DNA of 27,069 bases. Origin: an uncultured Pedobacter sp. (GTDB taxonomy: Bacteria; Bacteroidota; Bacteroidia; Sphingobacteriales; Sphingobacteriaceae). This document shows positions 1 to 8,514 of this stretch, piece after piece. Below the pieces are notes generated by a model. The model had not been told where the DNA came from. It ran no database searches and worked only from the letters and a program-made list of their open reading frames with translations. The position numbers and the translations under genes were made by a program. Each line of letters starts with the position of its first letter. Within the stretch, counting starts at the first letter, position 1. The stretch is from assembly GCF_946479715.1 (NCBI RefSeq), contig NZ_CAMLHF010000056.1, positions 1 through 27,069 of the forward strand, in the 5' to 3' direction.

Positions 1-352
1 TCTGATATTTTCGGCTAGTGGTTGCTGGACAGATGATTATTCTTTGGGTATGATCAGTTTAAAAGAGAACGGCGATCCGTTGAAGCCGGCAGATTGGACC
101 AAAACAGATAAACCGGTGTTTACTAAGAAACCGGAAAGCGGAGCTTACGGACCGGGCCATAACAGCTTTTTTAAATCACCCGATGGAACGGAAGATTGGA
201 TTCTTTACCATGCTAATCCCAGAGCGGGGTTAGCATGTTCTAACGACCGTAGTCCAAGGATGCAGAAGTTTAGCTGGAATGCTGATGGAACACCAAACTT
301 TGGTGAACCTGTAAAGATCGATATGCCAATCCTAAAACCTTCAGGTGAATGA
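1..352 (+). CDS. GH43 family glycosidase (arabinofuranosidase-like), C-terminal part
   Basis: This open frame runs in from the left edge (codons start at base 2), so only the last 116 residues are present. The piece resembles the last blades of a family 43 five-bladed propeller: an IFSASGCWTDDYSLG stretch, then GPGHNSFF (the histidine-bearing segment common in GH43), then DWILYHANP and a short strand-rich tail. Family 43 enzymes mainly remove arabinose or xylose from plant polysaccharides. Its stop codon overlaps the next gene's start as ATGA (349-352), so the two are probably translationally coupled. Signal peptide and catalytic aspartate lie outside the window. Exact substrate cannot be read from this fragment. 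Confidence 0.8.
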   Translation, partial: LIFSASGCWTDDYSLGMISLKENGDPLKPADWTKTDKPVFTKKPESGAYGPGHNSFFKSPDGTEDWILYHANPRAGLACSNDRSPRMQKFSWNADGTPNFGEPVKIDMPILKPSGE

Positions 353-2409
353 GAGTAGCTATCCAAATTTGTACTATAGTACAGTTCTGTGCACTGTTGT
401 CTTTTGGCTGCGGTAAAAAGACCGAAACGGTTGGTGTTCCGCAAAAACCATCCGTTAAAAGCCATATCGAATGGGATTATAATACCTTAAAAAAAGTTTC
501 ATCATCTGCCGCAGGCGAAAGGTATTGCGGATATGCAAGGATGATTCAATTGCACGATCAATCGCTCTTAGCCATATATGAGGCCGATGGAAATATTGTT
601 ACTGTAAAAAGTGCCGATCTGGGAGCTACCTGGTCGGCACCTGTTTCAGTTGCGCAACGTGCCAATGGCACAAATATGTCTGTCCCGGATATATTGGAAT
701 TAAAAGATCATTCCTTACTGGCTTGCTATAACCCAAGGCCATATGATATTTCACCTTCCAGAAAATTCGGTATACGTACCAAGAAAAGCTATGATGGTGG
801 ACTAACATGGAAAGACGAAAAGCTGCTTTACGAAGCAGGATATGAATTTAAGAATGGATGTTGGGAGCCTTCAGCCCTGCAACTGCCCAATGGAGAGATT
901 CAGCTATACTTCGCTAACGAAGGAGACTATCTGAATTCCGATGAGCAGAATATCTCTATGCTGCGTTCTAGTGATAACGGACAAACATGGACCGAAAAAC
1001 CTCAAATTGTAAGTTTCAGAGCAGGGAAACGAGATGGCATGCCGGTGCCCTTATTGCTTAATAATGGAAAAGAAATTGTATTTGCTATAGAAGACAACGG
1101 GTTTGATACTTTTAAACCTTACATCATCACAAATACTTTAAAAGACAATTGGGCAAACACTGTAGACGCTGGCAGCCCCAACCGAAGCTATGCGCTGGCA
1201 GATAAAATTGCCGATAATATCTATGCAGGTGCGCCATATTTAAGGCAATTGAAAACCGGCGAAACCATACTTTCCTATCAAGGCACCGAAGGCCGCACCA
1301 ATAAAATGGAATTTGCAGATATGAAGGTGGTTATTGGAGATGATGAGGCTCGTAATTTTAATAGAAAATCTACACCATTCATTATTCCGGCAAACAAATC
1401 GTGCTTATGGAGTAGCGTAGCTGTTTTAAACGATAATACCATTGTTGCGGTAACCAGTACAAATGCATATTCCGACCATTCCGAAATTTGGATGATAAAA
1501 GGGCGTTTGGTGCAAGATCCGATAGCACTTGCCGATCCTACTATTTTTCTGGATAACGACAAGTATTACTTGTATGGTACTAGTAGTGATAAGGGCTTTG
1601 AGGTATATGAATCATCAGATTTAAAAAACTGGAAAGGTCCTGTAGGTAAAAACAACGGTTTCGCTCTTATAAAAGGAGAATCTTTTGGAACCAAAGGCTT
1701 TTGGGCTCCACAGGTTTTTAAACACAACAAAGCCTATTACATGGCCTACACTGCTGATGAACAGATTGCAATAGCAAAAAGCGATAGCCCACTGGGGCCT
1801 TTTAAGCAGGAGCAGATAAAGTCGCTATCCGGTATTGGCAAACAGATAGATCCCTTTGTGTATTTTGATACCGATGGTAAAACCTATATGTACCATGTAA
1901 AGCTTAAAGAAGGCAATAGGATTTTTGTTTCTGAGATGAAACCTGATCTTTCTGATGTATTGCAGGAAACTACCAAAGAATGTATCAGTGGCGTACTTCC
2001 ATGGGAAAACACAGAGAAAACAGATTGGCCGGTTACCGAAGGACCAACAGTAATAAAACATAAAAACCTTTATTACCTGATCTATTCTGCAAACGATTTT
2101 CGCAATAAGGATTACGCAGTAGGTTATGCCACTTCAACGTCGCCTATGGGGCCATGGAAAAAGTACGCGGGTAGCCCGATAATAAGCAGAGAAAAACTAA
2201 AGCAAAATGGAACAGGGCATGGCGATTTGTTTACCGATAAAGCGGGAAATTACAAATATGTAATGCATACTCACCATTCCGATACAAAAGTCTCGCCGCG
2301 GTCAACCGGAATTATAGATGTAAAGTTTGCCAAAGGCGATGAAGCTGATGTGCTGCAAGCCGACGAGTCGACATTTAAACTTCTTTTTACTGGTGCCGAA
2401 ACCAAATAA
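349..2409 (+). CDS. Lipoprotein with sialidase-like propeller fused to GH43 propeller
   Basis: A 686-residue protein with a lipoprotein signal (hydrophobic segment ending SFG-C21), so probably membrane-anchored. Residues about 40-385 form a sialidase-like propeller with three Asp-boxes: KSADLGATW (87-95), KSYDGGLTW (146-154) and RSSDNGQTW (206-214). Residues about 388-680 are a GH43-type propeller: ADPTIF with candidate base D396, WAPQVF (452-457), candidate pKa-modulating D501, candidate acid E564 in TEGPT, and GTGHGDLF with H624. The GH43 part therefore looks catalytically complete. The N-terminal part has YARM (R64) where true sialidases have YRIP, so sialidase activity is uncertain. A GH93-like arabinanase role is possible, since that family shares the fold and would fit GH43 neighbours. 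It overlaps the upstream GH43 gene by 4 bp. Role inferred: plant polysaccharide breakdown. Confidence 0.85.
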   Translation: MRVAIQICTIVQFCALLSFGCGKKTETVGVPQKPSVKSHIEWDYNTLKKVSSSAAGERYCGYARMIQLHDQSLLAIYEADGNIVTVKSADLGATWSAPVSVAQRANGTNMSVPDILELKDHSLLACYNPRPYDISPSRKFGIRTKKSYDGGLTWKDEKLLYEAGYEFKNGCWEPSALQLPNGEIQLYFANEGDYLNSDEQNISMLRSSDNGQTWTEKPQIVSFRAGKRDGMPVPLLLNNGKEIVFAIEDNGFDTFKPYIITNTLKDNWANTVDAGSPNRSYALADKIADNIYAGAPYLRQLKTGETILSYQGTEGRTNKMEFADMKVVIGDDEARNFNRKSTPFIIPANKSCLWSSVAVLNDNTIVAVTSTNAYSDHSEIWMIKGRLVQDPIALADPTIFLDNDKYYLYGTSSDKGFEVYESSDLKNWKGPVGKNNGFALIKGESFGTKGFWAPQVFKHNKAYYMAYTADEQIAIAKSDSPLGPFKQEQIKSLSGIGKQIDPFVYFDTDGKTYMYHVKLKEGNRIFVSEMKPDLSDVLQETTKECISGVLPWENTEKTDWPVTEGPTVIKHKNLYYLIYSANDFRNKDYAVGYATSTSPMGPWKKYAGSPIISREKLKQNGTGHGDLFTDKAGNYKYVMHTHHSDTKVSPRSTGIIDVKFAKGDEADVLQADESTFKLLFTGAETK

Positions 2410-2474
2410 AAACACCACATTTAATAAACATACAGAATGAACAAATCACTAAATTATAACTAGAACCTTTTAAA

Positions 2475-3578
2475 ATGAGAAATCTAAAAACCTATTATCT
2501 AGCACTATGCTTGCTCGGGCTCACGTTTCAGTCGTGCGTACAAAAACCAGCAGATCAAACATCACAAACAGAACAAAAGCCAAGAGAAATATGGACTGTA
2601 GAACAGGCCAACAAATGGTACGAGCAGTGGGGCTGGTTAAGAGGTAGTGACTTTATACCAAGTACTGCAATCAATCAATTAGAAATGTGGCAAAAGGAAA
2701 CTTTTGATCCGACAACTATTGATAAGGAACTGGGTTATGCTGAAGGAATTGGTATGAACTCAATGCGCGTTTACCTGCATCATGCTGCCTGGCAACAAGA
2801 TAAAGATGGTTTTAAAGGAAGGGTAAAACAGTATCTTGATATCGCCGATAAGCACCACATCTCTACCTTGTTTGTGCTATTTGACGATTGCTGGAATCCA
2901 ACTTTTAAAACCGGAAAACAACCGGAACCAAAAATTGGTATTCACAATTCTGGCTGGGTAAGAGACCCGGGAGATCTGTATTATCAGGACTCTACGCTTG
3001 TAGATACGCTTGAAACTTATGTTAAAGATGTATTGACTACGTTTAAAGATGATAAACGCATTGTACTTTGGGATCTCTATAATGAGCCTGGAAATTCAAA
3101 CTATGGAAACAAAAGCATGGATCTGCTTAAAAAAGTATTTGAATGGGGCCGTACAGTTAACCCTAGTCAGCCACTTTCTGTAGGGGTATGGAAATTAGAT
3201 TTGAAAGAACTTTCTGATTATCAGATTCAGAATTCTGATGTAACTACTTATCATAATTATGGTGATGTAAAGGATCACGAAAAATGGATTGATACGCTTA
3301 GAAGTGTTTCTAAGCGCCCGCTTATCTGTACTGAATATATGGCAAGATCAAGAAACAGCTTATTCAGCAATATTATGCCTATCCTTAAAAAGGAAAATAT
3401 TGGAGCTTACAACTGGGGCTTAGTTGCAGGAAAAACCAATACAATTTATGCATGGGATAGCCCAATGCCTGATGGAAAAGAACCTAAACTATGGTTTCAT
3501 GATATTTTCAGAAAAGACGGAAGCCCATATAAAAAATCAGAAGTTGATTCTATAAAAATGCTTACCGGAAAGCAGTAG
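2475..3578 (+). CDS. GH-A clan glycosidase (GH5-like cellulase/xylanase family) lipoprotein
   Basis: A 367-residue protein with a lipoprotein signal (LTFQS-C21). The body reads as a (beta/alpha)8 barrel of clan GH-A: RGSDF near residue 56, MRVYLHH (97-103), then LWDLYNEP with candidate acid/base E204, and LICTEYM with candidate nucleophile E287. Spacing of these two glutamates fits a retaining GH5-type enzyme. A conserved W314 follows in the NWGLV strand. Relatives in Bacteroidota are often labelled cellulase family or 1,4-beta-xylanase, but substrate assignment is weak. It lies 65 bp after the fusion glycosidase on the same strand and probably belongs to the same transcript. A large hairpin follows it. 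Confidence 0.85.
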   Translation: MRNLKTYYLALCLLGLTFQSCVQKPADQTSQTEQKPREIWTVEQANKWYEQWGWLRGSDFIPSTAINQLEMWQKETFDPTTIDKELGYAEGIGMNSMRVYLHHAAWQQDKDGFKGRVKQYLDIADKHHISTLFVLFDDCWNPTFKTGKQPEPKIGIHNSGWVRDPGDLYYQDSTLVDTLETYVKDVLTTFKDDKRIVLWDLYNEPGNSNYGNKSMDLLKKVFEWGRTVNPSQPLSVGVWKLDLKELSDYQIQNSDVTTYHNYGDVKDHEKWIDTLRSVSKRPLICTEYMARSRNSLFSNIMPILKKENIGAYNWGLVAGKTNTIYAWDSPMPDGKEPKLWFHDIFRKDGSPYKKSEVDSIKMLTGKQ

Positions 3579-3926
3579 CTGATGTAAAATTCAGTTACCT
3601 CGGCCGTTATCTCGACGGTAGGAGAGATTCCTTGTTTATGCCAGTTTGCTTCGCAGCTGCTTTTTGATCAAGAGATCTCTCCTACCGTCGAGATAATGGC
3701 CTTTTAACAATCTCTTGTTGGGCTGAATCAAGGCAGATTAAGGATTGGGAGTACATTGCTTCGGAAAACAGGTATCTTTTTCCGAAGAAGCCTCGAGCCA
3801 GTCTCGAACCAGTGTTAACGCAGGACATATCAAGCTCCATAAAAGAACCATTGATGTTCAGAAAATAAATGCATTAAAAAGCATAAATTATTGTATGTTC
3901 ATGATGAAAATCAACATGTTTTGTAA
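3579..3926. other. 348-bp stretch without a convincing gene
   Basis: Between the glycosidase cluster and the MutS-like gene. It contains the inverted repeat at 3602-3701. A 66-codon frame at 3745-3945 starts with TTG, overlaps the next gene, and resembles no family I know, so I do not call it. I see no clear promoter for the downstream gene. Confidence 0.5.
3602..3701. repeat. Long inverted repeat, 27-bp arms
   Basis: The arms 3602-3628 and 3675-3701 are reverse complements except for one position (3606/3697), which would be a G-U pair in RNA. The 46-base spacer contains GCAGCTGC. The right arm is followed by TTTT (3702-3705), so it may stop transcription of the glycosidase cluster. The arm sequence (CGACGGTAGGAGAGAT) resembles dispersed palindromes I recall from Sphingobacteriaceae and Flavobacteria, so a REP- or MITE-like element is also possible. 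Confidence 0.7.
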
Positions 3927-5270
3927 ATGGTTCCATTTGATATAGATAATCAAACTTTAAATGATCTGGAGATATTTGAAAATGCCACAAGTGAAAGATG
4001 CATTTTCTCTTTTTTCGATTTCACCTCAACAATAGGAGGAAAAGAAAAACTTAGGGGCCTTTTTAATCATCCTCAAACTGATATTCACATTATTGAAGAG
4101 CGAAAAAAACTCGTCGAATATCTGTTCAAGTATAACAAAACTATAGCGTTCGATAAGGAATCGCTTGATTTTATTGAGTTTTATCTCCGTCAAAATGATA
4201 AACCCAACCGGCCGGTAGCATTAGATATTATAGGAGTTACTTCCAGATTTTTCTTTAAGAACAGTCAGCAGCAGTATTTAAGGCAACGCGGGGCTCAGGA
4301 AGTATTAAAGTTGATCCATTTATTATATGATTTTTGCAGCGAGTTAATTATTGAGAACGCTCCTGAACTACTAAAATCACTCCACAATAAAGTTCATGGA
4401 ATTATAGGCAGGCAGCCCAACATTAAGCGTCATAACCAATTAAGATCTACAACTTTCAAGCTCTTTGATCTGGAGAAATACGATTTTATAATTAGAAATT
4501 CAGAGGCCGCAGAAATTAAAGAACTACTGGATATTTGTTATTTATTAGATGCCTATTTATCCGTTGCAAAATCTGCAAGAACTTACAACTTGTCATTTCC
4601 AGTATTTAGTTCTTCAAAGGAGAGGTCAATTGTTATTAAAGGGGTATTTCATTTATTTGTGAAACATCCAATACCCAACAACATCGAATTCAGTACTGAT
4701 AAAAATGTTTGTTTCATTACAGGAGTAAATATGGCAGGGAAATCGACCTTGCTGAAATCTATTGCTATATCTATATATCTGGCCCATTTAGGCTTCCCTG
4801 TTCCTGCAGAAAGTATGGAGACCAGCATTTTTGATGGCCTTATTACAACGATCAATCTTTCAGATAATTTGAATCAGGGATATAGCCATTTTTACAATGA
4901 GGTATTAAGGGTAAAGCAAGTTGCACAAAAAGTAACCACATCTAAGAATATGGTGGTTATATTTGATGAGCTGTTTAGAGGAACGAATGTAAAAGATGCT
5001 TATGATGCTTCACTTTCAATCATAACAGCGTTTAGCCAGATCAGAGGGAGCTTTTTTATTATTTCAACACATATTGTTGAAGTGGCTAAAGAGCTAAATG
5101 ATAACAGTAATATTAATTTCCGCTTTTTGGAAACCAGGATAATAGATGGAAAACCCATGTTTACTCATGAGCTGAAAGAGGGTATAACTGATGAACGCAT
5201 GGGCATGTGGATAATTGAAAATGAGGGGATAATGGAAATATTGAACAATATGACACATTGTAACAAATAA
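3927..5270 (+). CDS. MutS-family ATPase lacking mismatch-recognition domain
   Basis: A 447-residue protein. The C-terminal half is the MutS ATPase: Walker A GVNMAGKST (266-274), an SHFYNE segment (320-325), Walker B VVIFDE (343-348) followed by LFRGTN, and the STH switch (380-382). The N-terminal 230 residues resemble the MutS core/lever region, with IFEN...DFTSTIGGKEKLRG. The mismatch-binding and connector domains of MutS (about 850 residues) are absent, as is a Smr nuclease tail. Such short MutS relatives are common in Bacteroidota. A DNA-structure-binding or recombination-related role is a guess. The start at 3927 gives a natural N-terminus; no Shine-Dalgarno is visible. It is not obviously in an operon with fabF. 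Confidence 0.8.
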   Translation: MVPFDIDNQTLNDLEIFENATSERCIFSFFDFTSTIGGKEKLRGLFNHPQTDIHIIEERKKLVEYLFKYNKTIAFDKESLDFIEFYLRQNDKPNRPVALDIIGVTSRFFFKNSQQQYLRQRGAQEVLKLIHLLYDFCSELIIENAPELLKSLHNKVHGIIGRQPNIKRHNQLRSTTFKLFDLEKYDFIIRNSEAAEIKELLDICYLLDAYLSVAKSARTYNLSFPVFSSSKERSIVIKGVFHLFVKHPIPNNIEFSTDKNVCFITGVNMAGKSTLLKSIAISIYLAHLGFPVPAESMETSIFDGLITTINLSDNLNQGYSHFYNEVLRVKQVAQKVTTSKNMVVIFDELFRGTNVKDAYDASLSIITAFSQIRGSFFIISTHIVEVAKELNDNSNINFRFLETRIIDGKPMFTHELKEGITDERMGMWIIENEGIMEILNNMTHCNK

Positions 5271-5297
5271 ATGCCCCCCGGATTTAAGTATTTATGG

Positions 5298-5305
5298 TAA
5301 TTTTG
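5298..5305 (+). promoter_or_regulatory. Candidate Bacteroidota -7 box for fabF-like gene
   Basis: TAATTTTG matches TAnnTTTG 62 bp before the start codon. No TTTG is found at the expected distance upstream, so this is a partial match. Confidence 0.35.
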
Positions 5306-5366
5306 CAAAAGAAATAACTCGGTGAGTTTATACAAACACGCCGCTAAATATAAAATAGAAGTGAAT

Positions 5367-6617
5367 ATGAAAAGAGTAGTAGTAACAGGTTTAGGTGCTG
5401 TAACCCCGGTGGGAAATACAGTAAAAGAATTTTGGGACAATATAGTTGCCGGTAAAAGTGGCGCAGCTAAAATAACAAAATTTGATACCTCAAAATTCAA
5501 AACCAACTTTGCTGCTGAAGTGAAAAACTTTGATGCCGAAGCCTATATTGATAAAAAGGAAATCAAGAAATATGATTTGTATACTCAGTTCGCTATTGCA
5601 GCCAGCGATCAGGCCATTAAAGACTCAGGATTAGACTTTACAACAATGCCTGAAATTGATCGCTATGAAGTGGGTGTGATTTGGGGATCTGGAAATGGTG
5701 GTATTGGTACTTTTGAAGAGCAATTGAAAGAGTATCATCTTGGTGATGGAACGCCTAGATTTAGCCCGTATTTTATCCCTAAAATGATTGTTGATATTGC
5801 CGCTGGTGTAATTTCAATACGCAATAAACTTCATGGCCCTAACTATGCTACTGTTTCGGCTTGTGCATCTTCTAACACTGCAATTATCAGCGCTTTTGAT
5901 GCCATCCGTTTAGGTAAAGCTAATATTATGGTAGCAGGTGGTTCTGAGGCTGGTATTACTGAGTCGTCAGTAGGTGGTTTTAACTCGGCACATGCTTTAT
6001 CAAAAAGAAACGATGATCCTGAAACTGCCTCGCGTCCGTTTGATGTAGACAGAGATGGTTTTGTGATTGGTGAGGGTGCCGGTGCTTTGATTTTGGAAGA
6101 ACTGGAACATGCTCAAAAAAGAGGTGCACATATTTATGCTGAAATTGTTGGTGGCGGTATGGCAGCTGATGCTTATCACCTTACTGGTACTCCACCGGAT
6201 GGTTTGGGCGCATCTTTAGGTATTTCTAAAGCACTTGCTGATGCAGGAATAAATCCTGATAAAATTGATTACATCAATGCCCATGCAACTTCTACAGGTT
6301 TAGGAGACTCTGGAGAATTGAATGGAATTAAAAAAATATTTGGCGATTTGCCTGTTAAAATTAGTGCAACCAAATCTATGACCGGCCATTTACTTGGTGG
6401 TGCAGGTGCTATAGAAAGTATAATTAGTATTCTTGCCATCAGAGATGGAATTATTCCGGGAACTATCAACACTAAAAATCTGGATCCTGCAATTCCTGAA
6501 GGCTTAAATATTGTATTAGGTAAATCTATTCATCAGCCTGTTAATTACGTACTGAACAACACATTTGGTTTTGGTGGTCATACTGCAACTTCTGTGTTTA
6601 AAAAGTATGAGGCATAG
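5367..6617 (+). CDS. fabF: Beta-ketoacyl-ACP synthase II
   Basis: A 416-residue condensing enzyme (E. coli FabF is about 413) that elongates acyl-ACP with malonyl-ACP in the cytosol. The Cys-His-His triad is intact: C166 in VSACASS, H306 in NAHATST, and H341 in MTGHLLGGAG. The C-terminal NTFGFGGH loop (397-405) is also present. I chose the ATG at 5367 because MKRVVVTGLG matches the usual FabF N-terminus; a frame extension to a GTG at 5322 adds only a non-conserved leader. No acpP or rnc is next to it, so it may be a second FabF copy rather than the main operon gene. Confidence 0.9.
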   Translation: MKRVVVTGLGAVTPVGNTVKEFWDNIVAGKSGAAKITKFDTSKFKTNFAAEVKNFDAEAYIDKKEIKKYDLYTQFAIAASDQAIKDSGLDFTTMPEIDRYEVGVIWGSGNGGIGTFEEQLKEYHLGDGTPRFSPYFIPKMIVDIAAGVISIRNKLHGPNYATVSACASSNTAIISAFDAIRLGKANIMVAGGSEAGITESSVGGFNSAHALSKRNDDPETASRPFDVDRDGFVIGEGAGALILEELEHAQKRGAHIYAEIVGGGMAADAYHLTGTPPDGLGASLGISKALADAGINPDKIDYINAHATSTGLGDSGELNGIKKIFGDLPVKISATKSMTGHLLGGAGAIESIISILAIRDGIIPGTINTKNLDPAIPEGLNIVLGKSIHQPVNYVLNNTFGFGGHTATSVFKKYEA

Positions 6618-6644
6618 TAAATAATTAACTGGCATACTTACTTT

Positions 6645-6681
6645 AGGTCGTCATCCTGAATTTATTTCAGGATGACGACCT
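6645..6681. repeat. Short perfect palindrome after fabF
   Basis: Arms 6645-6660 and 6666-6681 are perfect 16-bp reverse complements around a 5-base loop (TTTAT). There is no T-run, so a classic terminator is unlikely. The GTCATCCTGAA core resembles a dispersed intergenic repeat I recall from Sphingobacteriaceae genomes. Confidence 0.7.
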
Positions 6682-6778
6682 TACCATTTAACCTGCATAA
6701 TACCAATATTTAACGCTACTATACCAAAGCCCGAATTGGACTTTTGTTCTCCTAAAAATAAAGATTTAACTTGCCTGT

Positions 6779-8407
6779 ATGAACATAGAATTCAATAAGA
6801 ATGAAGACGTTAATAAACAGTCGGTTTATGACTTAAAAACACGGCTCAAAAAGATATATAAAGGTGGGGGAGAGAAGAATGCAGCAAAACAAAAGGATAA
6901 GGGTAAACTACTGGCAAGAGAACGCATCTCTTACCTGATTGATAAAGAAAGCCAGTTTCTGGAAATTGGTGCTTTTGCAGCCGATGAAATGTATGTGGAG
7001 CAGGGTGGCTGTCCATCGGCCGGTGTGGTTTGCGGTATCGGATATGTATCGGGCAGGCAATGTATGATTGTTGCCAACGACGCTACCGTAAAAGCAGGTG
7101 CCTGGTTTCCTATGACTGCTAAGAAAAATCTTAGGGCGCAGGAAATTGCAATGGAAAACAGACTGCCGGTAATCTATCTGGTTGATAGTGCAGGTGTTTA
7201 TTTGCCTATGCAGGATGAGATTTTTCCTGATAAGGAACATTTCGGACGAATGTTTAGAAACAACGCCATCATGTCCGCCGATGGGATTGTGCAGATCGCT
7301 GCTATAATGGGTTCTTGCGTGGCTGGTGGCGCTTATTTACCAATCATGAGCGATGAAGCAATGATTGTTGATGGCACAGGTTCTGTGTTCCTGGCAGGGT
7401 CATATCTTGTTAAATCGGCAATTGGCGAAGATGTGGATAATGAAACCCTGGGTGGAGCCACTACCCATTGTGAAATATCTGGTGTAACCGATTATAAGCA
7501 TCCTAATGATCAGGCTTGTTTAGATAGCATTCGTAACATCATGAGCATGCTAGGTGCGCCTCAGGTAGCTGGGTTTGATAGAATTAAGCCAGCTTTACCT
7601 AAGCTAGATCCTGAACAAATTTACGGGATACTGCCAGAAAACAGAGAAAAACCTTATGATATGCTCGAGGTAGTTCATCGTTTGGTAGATAACTCTGAAT
7701 TTGAAGAATACAAGAAATTGTATGGACAGAGCATCATCTGCGGATTAGGCCGTATTGATGGCTGGGCGGTTGGTATAGTTGCCAATCAGCGTAAAGTTGT
7801 TAAATCCAAAAAAGGAGAGATGCAGTTCGGGGGTGTAATTTATTCTGACAGTGCTGATAAGGCAACCCGGTTTATCATGAACTGTAATCAGAAAAAAATC
7901 CCTTTGGTGTTTTTACAGGATGTTACCGGCTTTATGGTTGGCAGCAGATCTGAGCATGGAGGCATCATTAAAGATGGTGCAAAAATGGTAAATGCGGTTT
8001 CAAACTCTGTTGTGCCTAAGTTTACCATCGTGATAGGAAATTCTTACGGAGCCGGTAATTATGCCATGTGTGGTAAAGCATATGATCCGCGATTAATTTA
8101 TGCCTGGCCAAGCGCTAAAATTGCAGTAATGGGCGGCTCGCAGGCTGCTAAAGTATTGCTGCAGATTCAGGAAGCATCGCTAAAAGCAAAAGGAGAGGTG
8201 ATTACACCAGAAAAAGAAGAAGAATTGTTAAAAGAAATCACCGATAGGTATGATAGTCAGACTACTCCTTACTATGCTGCTGCAAGGTTATGGGTTGATG
8301 GGGTTATAGATCCTTCAGAAACCAGAAAAGTAATTTCTATGGGTATAGAGGCGGCCAATCAATCGCCTATAAAAAAGCAGTTTAATGTAGGTGTTATACA
8401 GACCTAA
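6779..8407 (+). CDS. Acyl-CoA carboxylase, carboxyltransferase beta subunit (methylcrotonyl-CoA carboxylase-like)
   Basis: A 542-residue carboxyltransferase with two crotonase-like halves. Recognised segments are CMIVANDATVKAG (95-107), YLVDSAG (133-139), the first oxyanion-hole region GSCVAGGAY (178-186), DVTGFMVG (381-388), GNSYGAGNYAMCG (420-432), and AWPSAKIAVMGGSQAAKVL (442-460). The overall wording is closer to the methylcrotonyl-CoA carboxylase beta chain (leucine breakdown) than to the propionyl- or acetyl-CoA enzymes, though the substrate is an inference. It would need a biotin carboxylase/biotin carrier subunit, which is not in this window. It follows fabF on the same strand, but a palindrome and 161 bp separate them. 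Confidence 0.88.
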   Translation: MNIEFNKNEDVNKQSVYDLKTRLKKIYKGGGEKNAAKQKDKGKLLARERISYLIDKESQFLEIGAFAADEMYVEQGGCPSAGVVCGIGYVSGRQCMIVANDATVKAGAWFPMTAKKNLRAQEIAMENRLPVIYLVDSAGVYLPMQDEIFPDKEHFGRMFRNNAIMSADGIVQIAAIMGSCVAGGAYLPIMSDEAMIVDGTGSVFLAGSYLVKSAIGEDVDNETLGGATTHCEISGVTDYKHPNDQACLDSIRNIMSMLGAPQVAGFDRIKPALPKLDPEQIYGILPENREKPYDMLEVVHRLVDNSEFEEYKKLYGQSIICGLGRIDGWAVGIVANQRKVVKSKKGEMQFGGVIYSDSADKATRFIMNCNQKKIPLVFLQDVTGFMVGSRSEHGGIIKDGAKMVNAVSNSVVPKFTIVIGNSYGAGNYAMCGKAYDPRLIYAWPSAKIAVMGGSQAAKVLLQIQEASLKAKGEVITPEKEEELLKEITDRYDSQTTPYYAAARLWVDGVIDPSETRKVISMGIEAANQSPIKKQFNVGVIQT

Positions 8408-8457
8408 GCGGAATTATAATCTGGAAATCACAATGTTCCCTTTGTTGTGTGCTAGCG

Positions 8458-8489
8458 TTTGACGGATAGCGGGATAAAGCGTAATTTTG
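8458..8489 (+). promoter_or_regulatory. Bacteroidota-type promoter of trxB
   Basis: TTTG (8458-8461) and TAATTTTG (8482-8489), 20 bp apart, match the primary sigma consensus TTTG/TAnnTTTG. The start codon lies 25 bp downstream. Confidence 0.75.
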
Positions 8490-8514
8490 TACTTTAATAA
8501 GAAAGAAACATAAT

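Noticed and set aside
205..465. 86-codon frame on - strand
   Set aside because: Antisense to two real glycosidase genes; composition is that of a shadow frame.
3745..3945. 66-codon frame on + strand
   Set aside because: TTG start, no recognisable domain, and it overlaps the start of the MutS-like gene.
5165..5506. 113-codon frame on - strand
   Set aside because: Antisense to the MutS-like gene end and fabF start; no family features.
6645..6681. Palindrome as a CRISPR repeat
   Set aside because: Single unit, no spacers, no cas genes in the window.
5367..8407. FabF plus carboxylase as a polyketide or specialised lipid cluster
   Set aside because: No acyl carrier protein, ketoreductase or other partners, and the two genes are separated by a palindrome; ordinary fatty acid and amino acid metabolism explains them.
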